Assembly (NCBI GenBank): GCA_026386995.1
Contig: JAPLMO010000232.1
Coordinates: forward strand, 1 to 5,039
DNA from: Planctomycetota bacterium
Lineage (GTDB): Bacteria; Planctomycetota; Phycisphaerae; FEN-1346
Length of the DNA stretch: 5,039 nucleotides
Reading direction: 5' to 3'
Numbering within the stretch: the first letter of the stretch is position 1; every line of letters begins with the position of its first letter. Below, piece after piece: positions 1 to 4,988 of the stretch. Made by a program: the position numbers and the translations under genes. Under the pieces are notes generated by a model. It worked only from the letters and a program-made list of their open reading frames with translations. It was not told where the DNA came from and made no database searches.

Positions 1-10
1 TGTTGCACGC

Positions 11-32
11 GGGCGGCCACATAGGGCCGCCC
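11..32. repeat. GC-rich hairpin abutting the plsY stop codon
   Basis: A perfect 8-base stem (GGGCGGCC at 11-18, GGCCGCCC at 25-32) encloses a 6-base loop. In the direction of plsY transcription the stem begins on the base after the TAG stop (35-33). That stop is also part of GTAG, the tetranucleotide found at the foot of classical REP hairpins. No run of T follows the stem, so it is not a standard intrinsic terminator, though it could still slow polymerase or protect the 3' end of the message. The window edge hides any partner hairpin to the left. Confidence 0.6.
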
Positions 33-701
33 CTACGGAGTTTTCGTTCCGCCCCACAACTTGTTCTCCGTCCCCTTCAAGAGCCGCGCGTAGTTCGACC
101 GGTGCCGGATGATCACCAGCCCGACGACGTGAAAGACGAACACCGTAACCGCCAGGTAATCGCCCCAGGCATTGTCGCGGTCCACCCACAGGTAGAAGCC
201 CATGAAGGCCAAGGCCGCCACAGTCGAGCCGACCGAGACGTAGCGCGTCGCGCCCGTCACGACGATCCACACGCCCAACGCCGCAAGGGCCGCCCACCGC
301 AGCATTGGCAGCGACAGGAGCACGCCCAGGCTCGTCGCCACGGCCTTGCCGCCCTTGGAGCCCAGCCACACGGGGAAGAGGTGCCCCAGAATCGGCTGCG
401 CGGCCACCAGCACAACCGCGAGCCAATGGCGGTGCTCGTTGCTGAATCCGCCGACCATCTCGGGCAAAAGCGCCACGGCCGCGGCGCCCGGGCCGAAACC
501 TTTCGCCACGTCCAGCACGAAGGCCATGATGCCGTATGGCCACCCGCACACGCGCCCGCAGTTGGTGGCCCCGATGTTTTTTGAGCCGTGCTCGCGGATG
601 TCCACGCCGCGCGCCTTGCCGATGAGCCACCCGAACGGGATCGAGCCCGCCAAGTAGGCCCCGACGACCCACGCGGCCACGATGAGAACGTCTGTGGTCA
701 A
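33..701 (-). CDS. plsY: Glycerol-3-phosphate acyltransferase PlsY
   Basis: A 222-residue integral membrane enzyme that moves an acyl group from acyl-phosphate to the sn-1 position of glycerol 3-phosphate, giving lysophosphatidate, the first committed step of phospholipid synthesis in bacteria using the PlsX/PlsY route. All three family motifs are visible. Motif 1 is GSKNIGATN at residues 39-47 with Arg50. Motif 2 is GHLFPVWLGSKGGKAVAT at 106-123. Motif 3 is RHRSNYARLLKGTE at 199-212, with the conserved Asn203 and Glu212. The rest is hydrophobic and fits several transmembrane helices, and the length is normal for the family. The start is a TTG codon at 701, supported by GGGGAGG seven bases upstream; no ATG occurs before the first motif. 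It lies 163 bases after the WaaG-like gene, on the same strand and separated by a twin-hairpin repeat, so co-transcription is uncertain. The stop codon abuts a hairpin. The assignment is close to certain. Confidence 0.96.
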   Translation of the reverse strand: MTTDVLIVAAWVVGAYLAGSIPFGWLIGKARGVDIREHGSKNIGATNCGRVCGWPYGIMAFVLDVAKGFGPGAAAVALLPEMVGGFSNEHRHWLAVVLVAAQPILGHLFPVWLGSKGGKAVATSLGVLLSLPMLRWAALAALGVWIVVTGATRYVSVGSTVAALAFMGFYLWVDRDNAWGDYLAVTVFVFHVVGLVIIRHRSNYARLLKGTENKLWGGTKTP

Positions 702-708
702 GCCGCCG

Positions 709-715
709 CCTCCCC
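709..715 (-). promoter_or_regulatory. Shine-Dalgarno site of plsY that fixes a TTG start
   Basis: On the minus strand this reads GGGGAGG and lies seven bases upstream of the TTG at 701-699. It is a strong ribosome-binding site at the right distance. It decides in favour of the TTG over the in-frame GTG seven codons further on, which would cut into the first membrane helix. Confidence 0.75.
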
Positions 716-732
716 GCCACCTGTGCCACAGA

Positions 733-831
733 TTTGCGCGGCGGGTCTCCGGACCCGCCGCGCCGAGTGGCGATTGTCATTGCACGTACGCGGCATTCTC
801 GCGCGGTGGGTCCGGAGACCCACCGCGCAAA
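733..831. repeat. Twin-hairpin element between the WaaG-like gene and plsY
   Basis: There are two perfect 12-base stems. The first is 736-747 with 752-763, loop TCCG. The second is 801-812 with 817-828, loop CGGA. The two hairpins are inverted copies of each other: bases 733-753 match the reverse complement of 811-831 at 20 of 21 positions. The element can therefore fold as two local hairpins or as one long outer stem around a 57-base interior. Hairpin 1 on the plus strand and hairpin 2 on the minus strand each have a C(UCCG)G loop, which fits the very stable UNCG tetraloop class. No T-tract follows either stem. Most of the 702-864 gap is this element; I see no gene or clear promoter in the remainder. 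Confidence 0.85.
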
Positions 832-864
832 GGCTTGAGTTACGTTGCAGGAGTAAGTGTGCGG

Positions 865-2031
865 TCACTTTTCGGCCTCCTTGCGGGCCTTGACCTTCTC
901 GAAGACCGCCATCATGTCCTTGAAATTCTGCTGGATGGAGTGGTCCTTGACGGCCTCGCGGGCGGCGTCGCGCATGGGCCGGCGCCGGTCGGCGTCGAGC
1001 AGGCGCTGCATGCAGTCGGCAAGGTAATCCGTCCGGGCCGGCGATTCCAGGATGTAGCCCTCGCGGCCGTCCTGCATCAGTTCGCTCGCCCCGTTAAAGC
1101 ACGTCGTGATGACCGGCAGGCCCGCCGCCAGCGCCTCCAGGACCACCAGGCTGCACGGGTCGTACCACGTGGGCTGCACGTACACGTCGGCGGCGCCGTA
1201 GAGCGGCACGACGTCGGGCACCGCCCCGGGGAAGAGCAGCCGCTCGGCGCACCCGAGGTCCCCGGCGAGTTCCAGGTAAGGCTTCGCGCCCGCCTTGCCG
1301 ACGACGACGACGCGCCAGGGCTTGTTGCGGCTCAGGCGTGCGCTCGCCACGATGAGTTCCCGGACTCCTTTCAGGCGGAAGTTGTGGGCGATGATAAGAA
1401 AGCAAGTCTCGTCGTCGGCCAAGCCCAGCGCCGCCCGCGCCTCGGCCCGCTTGGCCTCGCACGCCGCCGGCGAAAACCGCTCCAGGTCCACACCGTTGTA
1501 CACGAGGTGCAGCCGCTCTTCCGGCACGCGGTAGAATTCCTGCATGTCCTGGCGGACCATGCGGCTGATGGCGATGACCTCGGGCGGCGGGTCGGCCGCG
1601 TACTGGCCGGCCTCGATGTACGCCTGCATGCGGATGCGGGGGTTGACGGAGTCGAATCCGTCCTTCAGCGCCCGCATGAAGGAACTTCGCACCAGCGCGA
1701 GGTTCTGCCGGCGGCTGCCGCGCATCGTCCCGCCGTGCGGCTGTAGGACGTCGGCCCCGAAGGTGCGGCCGACGGCCACGCAGACGTCCAGGCCCGCCCG
1801 GTGCGCGGCACGCTCGGCGGCGCGGGCGAAGTTGAGGTCGCGGCTCCAGCGCGTCAGGCCCCGGCGCATGACGCGCCACGTGAACGCCCCCTTTGGTGTG
1901 GCCCCGAACGCCCCGGCGATGAGGTGGACCTCGTGGCCGGCCGCCAGCAGTTCGTGCGCGAACTGCGACACGTACGTCTCGGCGCCTCCTCGCGCGGGCT
2001 CCAGGTGCTCGATCTGAAAGCCGATTTTCAT
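865..2031 (-). CDS. WaaG-like family 4 glycosyltransferase (GT-B fold)
   Basis: A 388-residue protein built as two Rossmann-like halves, of normal length for a GT4 retaining glycosyltransferase. The N-terminal acceptor half opens with MKIGF and has the glycine-rich ARGGAE (13-18) and a PHGG loop (98-101). The donor half has VYNGVD (177-182), HNFRLKG (216-222, with Arg219 and Lys221 placed to contact donor phosphates) and a nucleotide-sugar signature, YDPCSLVVLEALAAGLPV (290-307). In that signature the usual E-x7-E pair reads D291-x7-E299. The overall pattern resembles WaaG, the first glucosyltransferase of the LPS outer core; donor and acceptor here are unknown. There is no signal peptide or membrane segment, so it should act on the cytoplasmic face of the membrane. 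The ATG at 2031 overlaps the kinase stop (ATGA). A further in-frame ATG at 2262 is rejected because it would add 77 poorly conserved residues inside the kinase gene. Confidence 0.88.
   Translation of the reverse strand: MKIGFQIEHLEPARGGAETYVSQFAHELLAAGHEVHLIAGAFGATPKGAFTWRVMRRGLTRWSRDLNFARAAERAAHRAGLDVCVAVGRTFGADVLQPHGGTMRGSRRQNLALVRSSFMRALKDGFDSVNPRIRMQAYIEAGQYAADPPPEVIAISRMVRQDMQEFYRVPEERLHLVYNGVDLERFSPAACEAKRAEARAALGLADDETCFLIIAHNFRLKGVRELIVASARLSRNKPWRVVVVGKAGAKPYLELAGDLGCAERLLFPGAVPDVVPLYGAADVYVQPTWYDPCSLVVLEALAAGLPVITTCFNGASELMQDGREGYILESPARTDYLADCMQRLLDADRRRPMRDAAREAVKDHSIQQNFKDMMAVFEKVKARKEAEK
2028..2031 (-). promoter_or_regulatory. ATGA start-stop overlap coupling the kinase and WaaG-like genes
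   Basis: On the minus strand the kinase ends in TGA (2030-2028) and the glycosyltransferase starts with ATG (2031-2029), so the two codons share bases. A G-rich stretch, GGGGGGA, lies about seven bases upstream of the ATG and can serve as its ribosome-binding site inside the kinase reading frame. Such overlaps usually mean that ribosomes finishing the first gene re-initiate on the second, which keeps the two proteins in proportion. Confidence 0.8.
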
Positions 2032-3746
2032 CCTTGCGTCCCCCCGCTGCGCCGGCGGCTTACCTCGTGCCGCGCGATCAACTTGGCCTTGCGGATGATG
2101 CGCGTCAGAAGGCGCTTCTGGTCCGCCGCCAGGTGCGGCGTCTGAAAATACTCGCGGGCGAACCGCAGGCGGTCGGTCTGTGTAAAGACCGGCGAGCGGA
2201 TGTGCGTGGCCGGCGACGGCCACGACGAGAAGAGCAGGGCCGCCAGGTCCTTGACGATCCAATTCTCGGGCGCCCCGCCCAGGCGCCGCTCGACCCGGGC
2301 CACGTCAATCAGGTGCAGCGCCGGCTCGGCCCCTTCGCGCGGCCTGACGAGAATGTGGCAGAGATAGAAGTCGCGGTGCACGAGGCCCGCAGAGTGGAAC
2401 CGGTGCGCCAGGCGCGCCATCGCGCGGATGAGTTGGCGTTTGCGGAGGATCGCCTCGTGCGAGCGGTCGGCGCCGAACGCCGTCTCGCAATACATATCGG
2501 CCTGGACCGCGCCGGCGATCTCCTCGGTCACGAGGCAACTGCTCTGCGCCGCGCCGCCGCCCGGCCGCTCTTCGCCCACGGCGACCCAGCGCATTGTCGG
2601 CACGCCGGCGTCGATCACGCGATACAGGCTCCGCAGTTCGCGGTCGGCGGAGGAGCGCGGCTGATACAGGCGCAGAAGGCGCCTGAGGCCACCGCAGCAG
2701 GACGCGTGCGTGTACCGCTTGACGTACAGGGCGCAGCGGCCGCCCCGCGGGTCCGGCAACTCCACGCGCACGGTCGAGCGGCCCGGCGCCACGCGGTACT
2801 CGCGGCCGCCCGCCAGGTTCATCACGGCCTCGAACGTGGCAAGGCCCGCGGCCTCCAGCGCCGGCCGGAACGCCTCGTTGACCATCAGTCGCCCGCTGTC
2901 GAGCGAAACGGTCCGCTCCTCGCCCTCGCCCGAGGCTTGCCGCGAGGCCATCAGGCGCGGGTCCTGCCCGCGTCCGCGCCGCTGTTTGGCAAGGCCCAGA
3001 ACGGCCGGAATCGCCGATCGCCAGGCGTCGCCGAAGTACGTCTTGAACACCCTCAGGCGGTCCCTGGCCGTGACGCAGACCGTGTCGGTCGTCACGTACA
3101 GCGCCGCGAGGTCTTCCCACCGCCGCCGCTCGGTCAGCCGCCGCAGGCGCGACACGTCGATCAGGACGACGCGAATGCGGGCGCTTTCCAGCCCCTCCAG
3201 GTAGATGTGCTTGGCGTAAAGATCGGGGAACGAGAAACCGGCGTCATGCAGGCGGCGCACGGCCTTGCCGATGGCCTCGCCGATGGCGCGGCGAAGCGCC
3301 GGCGCGGCCGGGGCCTTGCCGCCTTCGCAGTCCCGCAGCCAGGCCGCAAGTGAGGGGCCGTCGACTTTGCGAAACGCGATGAGCGAGCGCGGCCCGTCGG
3401 GCGAGTCGCCGCGGCCCCACGCGACGGGCGGCGAGACCGGAATCCCCGCCGCCAACAGGCTCATGGCGTTCGTCCACTCACGGCGCGCTGGGAGCATCGG
3501 CCACCGGAGGCTCGTAAGGTCCTTCAGGGGCGGCCTCGCGGCGCTGCCCCACTGGCGCTTCAGGTAAATGACGATCGGCGGCCCGTCGGCCGCGCGGAGT
3601 TCCAAACGCGAGACCGACCGCTCGGCGTGGCCGTCGACGAGTTCGCGCATGCCGGCCGCAAACAGCGCGTCGAAGGTCGCAAGGCCGGCGGCCTCCAGGA
3701 GCGTGCGAAACTCGCGTTGGATTTCCAGTGTCGCCATTTCACACAT
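2028..3746 (-). CDS. Tandem double-domain lipopolysaccharide kinase-like protein (InaA/WaaP/KdkA superfamily)
   Basis: A 572-residue protein made of two kinase domains in a row, about twice the usual size of an InaA/WaaP/KdkA kinase. These enzymes phosphorylate sugars of the LPS inner core. Both copies open with an almost identical LEAAGLATF (17-25 and 297-305). Both carry a YxKR lysine strand (Lys63, Lys343), an RE/DRE helix glutamate (Glu90, Glu370), a catalytic aspartate (Asp175, Asp459), a metal-binding aspartate in LIDV (Asp197, Asp481) and a following DLAAL helix (212-216, 500-504). The second copy has the canonical HRDFYLCHI (457-465); in the first the HRD is replaced by FPD (173-175). 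A charged, probably flexible linker joins them near residues 255-285. No signal peptide or membrane helix is seen. It overlaps the WaaG-like gene by 4 bases, which supports a role in surface-glycan assembly. The start at 3746 is not secure: ATG at 3737 is in frame and neither has a good Shine-Dalgarno. The phosphate acceptor is unknown. Confidence 0.85.
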   Translation of the reverse strand: MCEMATLEIQREFRTLLEAAGLATFDALFAAGMRELVDGHAERSVSRLELRAADGPPIVIYLKRQWGSAARPPLKDLTSLRWPMLPARREWTNAMSLLAAGIPVSPPVAWGRGDSPDGPRSLIAFRKVDGPSLAAWLRDCEGGKAPAAPALRRAIGEAIGKAVRRLHDAGFSFPDLYAKHIYLEGLESARIRVVLIDVSRLRRLTERRRWEDLAALYVTTDTVCVTARDRLRVFKTYFGDAWRSAIPAVLGLAKQRRGRGQDPRLMASRQASGEGEERTVSLDSGRLMVNEAFRPALEAAGLATFEAVMNLAGGREYRVAPGRSTVRVELPDPRGGRCALYVKRYTHASCCGGLRRLLRLYQPRSSADRELRSLYRVIDAGVPTMRWVAVGEERPGGGAAQSSCLVTEEIAGAVQADMYCETAFGADRSHEAILRKRQLIRAMARLAHRFHSAGLVHRDFYLCHILVRPREGAEPALHLIDVARVERRLGGAPENWIVKDLAALLFSSWPSPATHIRSPVFTQTDRLRFAREYFQTPHLAADQKRLLTRIIRKAKLIARHEVSRRRSGGTQG

Positions 3747-3756
3747 CGCTTCGTGC

Positions 3757-3858
3757 GCCGGGTGGCATGGTCACGCTTTTGCGTGACCATGCGCCTTGAA
3801 CTGCGCCTGACCCGTCAGTACGACATGGTCACGCAACAGCGTGACCATGCCACCCGGC
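3757..3858. repeat. Twin-hairpin element filling the gap between the GT2 and kinase genes
   Basis: The outer arms are a perfect 20-base inverted repeat, 3757-3776 and 3839-3858, beginning GCCGGGTGGCATGG. Each arm also pairs locally. Bases 3765-3776 pair with 3781-3792 over 12 bases around a TTTT loop. Bases 3824-3834 pair with 3839-3849 over 11 bases around an AACA loop. A 31-base spacer separates the two hairpins. The element occupies almost the whole 113-base gap: it ends one base before the GT2 stop codon and begins 10 bases before the kinase start. No T-tract follows either stem, so a plain terminator is unlikely within what looks like an operon. I see nothing else in this gap. Confidence 0.88.
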
Positions 3859-3859
3859 A

Positions 3860-4714
3860 CTACCGGTCGAGCGAATCGTCGCTCAAGAGTTCCCTGGCCA
3901 GTTCCGAGTCCATGACGCGCCCCAGTGCCCGGCGCACCTTATGGTTGCCGCGCCAGTGCCCCAGGCCGCCGCGAGCCAGCAGTGCCGTGGCGTGGGCCAC
4001 GTGCTCGACGTACAGGCGCATCTCGTCGGACGACAGGCGCACGGCATCATAACCGGCGTCGGCCAGTCCGCGATAGAGAAGTTCGCCCGTCGGGTGGCCC
4101 GGGGCGGGTTGCCAATTGAGGCCCAGGCTTCGCACGAGGTCCAGCCGGTAGATTGCGCAGAATGACCGCGGGTACCACTCGGGCGCGTACCGCAGGTTCG
4201 GCGGCAGGCCGACGACCCGCCGTGCCAGCGCCCTTATGCGGTGCGTGTCCCACAGGCGTTTCATCGCACGGTACCAGGAGGGGTCGGAATCGATCTTGTA
4301 GGCGCCGAGGGCGGCGGCTTGCGGGCGGCCGCGCAGGCGCCAGATCATCGCCCCGAGCCAGCCCTCGCGCCGCACGATCGTATCGGTGTGAAAACTGACG
4401 AGCCAGCGGCCGCGCGCGGCAGCCATTCCGATGTCCATTGCGCTGGCGTGCGCTAAGACGGCGTCCGGCTCCGTTTCCGGGCCGCGCTCGATCAGGCGAA
4501 TCCAGCCGACGCTGCGCAGGTACTCCAGCGACCCGTCCTGCGAGTGGTTGTCGACCACGATCACTTCGTACGCAGGGTTCGTGAGGCGCCGGATCGCCCG
4601 CAGGCACAGCCGCGCCAGATCCGGCGTCTGGTAGTGCGGAATGACGATGGAGGCTAGGTCCTCCGGCACGCTACGGCCGGTGCGGATGGCTTCGAGTTCA
4701 TTGCGGTCGAGCAT
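3860..4714 (-). CDS. Family 2 glycosyltransferase (GT-A fold)
   Basis: A 284-residue inverting-type glycosyltransferase that should use a nucleotide-sugar donor. The N-terminal GT-A core has SIVIPHY (22-28) and VIVVDNHSQDGS (51-62), the classic nucleotide-binding strands of GT2. Next comes the strand LVSFHTDTIV (105-114), in which HTD (109-111) stands where most relatives have the metal-binding DxD. The later RYAPEWYPRSFCAIYR (175-190) fits the acceptor-side region of this fold. There is no membrane helix, so it is likely a cytoplasmic enzyme working on lipid-linked or membrane-anchored glycan. It appears to be the first gene of the set, with the kinase and WaaG-like genes downstream. The ATG at 4714 is chosen with a modest AGGCG four bases upstream. 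An in-frame ATG at 4789 would run translation through a palindromic repeat and the candidate promoter. Family is confident; the sugar transferred is unknown. Confidence 0.9.
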   Translation of the reverse strand: MLDRNELEAIRTGRSVPEDLASIVIPHYQTPDLARLCLRAIRRLTNPAYEVIVVDNHSQDGSLEYLRSVGWIRLIERGPETEPDAVLAHASAMDIGMAAARGRWLVSFHTDTIVRREGWLGAMIWRLRGRPQAAALGAYKIDSDPSWYRAMKRLWDTHRIRALARRVVGLPPNLRYAPEWYPRSFCAIYRLDLVRSLGLNWQPAPGHPTGELLYRGLADAGYDAVRLSSDEMRLYVEHVAHATALLARGGLGHWRGNHKVRRALGRVMDSELARELLSDDSLDR

Positions 4715-4730
4715 AAGTCGCCTGTATTTT

Positions 4731-4758
4731 GCGCGGCGGGTCTCCTGACCCGCCGCGC
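4731..4758. repeat. Single 12-base hairpin, copy of the element at 736-763
   Basis: Stem 4731-4742 pairs perfectly with 4747-4758 around a TCCT loop. It is the same sequence, in the same orientation, as the hairpin at 736-763, differing only at the last loop base (T instead of G). Both are preceded by a short run of T. It lies 16 bases upstream of the GT2 start codon. If the promoter candidate at 4762-4789 is real, most of this hairpin would form the extreme 5' end of the operon transcript. Unlike the copy at 736-763 it has no inverted partner nearby. Confidence 0.8.
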
Positions 4759-4761
4759 CAC

Positions 4762-4789
4762 ATTGTGAAACGTGCCAGTAGTGCGTCAA
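4762..4789 (-). promoter_or_regulatory. Candidate sigma70-like promoter for the surface-glycan genes
   Basis: On the minus strand TTGACG (4789-4784) matches five of six bases of the -35 consensus. CACAAT (4767-4762) matches four of six of the -10 consensus, and the spacer is 16 bases. Transcription would begin near 4755 and head into the GT2 gene. It is the only good promoter-like match I found upstream of the operon, and it sits in a locally AT-richer stretch between two palindromic elements. It is a prediction from consensus only. Confidence 0.45.
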
Positions 4790-4798
4790 CTTTAATTA

Positions 4799-4882
4799 TG
4801 TGGGTGCCACGGCTGCGCAGTTTGCAGCCGTGCTTCCCTGCCCGCGACCACGGCTGCACAAGGCGCAGCCGTGGCACCCACA
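4799..4882. repeat. Twin-hairpin element upstream of the operon
   Basis: The outer arms are a perfect 20-base inverted repeat (4799-4818 and 4863-4882) with core GGGTGCCACGGCTGC. With a few mismatches and gaps the pairing continues outward to about 4789 and 4890. Each arm also forms a local hairpin: 4808-4816 with 4824-4832 (9 bases) and 4848-4857 with 4865-4874 (10 bases). A 15-base spacer separates them. The outer arms resemble those of the element at 3757-3858, with 12 of 17 bases shared over GGGTGNCAYGGYYRCGC. No T-tract follows it on either strand. The remaining bases from 4715 to 4988 hold only the features listed separately. Confidence 0.87.
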
Positions 4883-4975
4883 GATTAAGTCCTGACAGGC
4901 TACTAGTGTTCAGTCAGCCGTCAATTGATGGACAACTAGGGGGCTCTTTGCCGATGGGATAGTCATGACCCAGGC

Positions 4976-4982
4976 AAGGAGG
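4976..4982 (+). promoter_or_regulatory. Shine-Dalgarno site of the IS630-type transposase
   Basis: AAGGAGG lies six bases before the ATG at 4989, a near-perfect ribosome-binding site. It selects this ATG over the in-frame ATG at 4965, eight codons upstream, which would place the site inside the coding sequence. Confidence 0.8.
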
Positions 4983-4988
4983 CCCGCC

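Noticed and set aside
736..828. Intrinsic transcription terminators at the hairpins
   Set aside because: The stems are strong, but none in the window is followed by a run of T in the direction of the genes; short T runs occur only on the wrong side.
682..1746. Long plus-strand open frame of 354 codons opposite the WaaG-like gene
   Set aside because: Its translation is rich in Arg, His, Ala and Gly with no recognisable motif, and it is explained by the GC-rich codon use of the well-supported gene on the other strand. It also runs through the hairpins of a repeat element.
2032..2262. N-terminal extension of the WaaG-like gene to an ATG at 2262
   Set aside because: It would add 77 residues inside the kinase gene. 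The MKIGF start at 2031 begins exactly at the first Rossmann strand and makes a classic ATGA overlap.
2034..3353. Plus-strand open frame of 439 codons opposite the kinase gene
   Set aside because: It is low-complexity, lacks domain features and lies entirely opposite a gene with clear conserved kinase motifs in both halves. High GC content removes stop codons from the antisense frame.
4715..4789. N-terminal extension of the GT2 gene to an ATG at 4789
   Set aside because: The 25 extra residues would be encoded by a palindromic repeat and the candidate promoter, and GT2 proteins do not need them.
3757..4882. CRISPR array
   Set aside because: The repeats are inverted hairpins spread between genes, not direct repeats of constant length with regular spacers.
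4729..4962. Plus-strand open frame of 77 codons upstream of the transposase
   Set aside because: It is made of two palindromic repeats and the insertion-sequence end, with no ribosome-binding site or conserved feature.
4965..4988. Upstream in-frame ATG for the transposase at 4965
   Set aside because: The strong AAGGAGG at 4976-4982 lies after it and is correctly spaced for the ATG at 4989, where the family normally starts.
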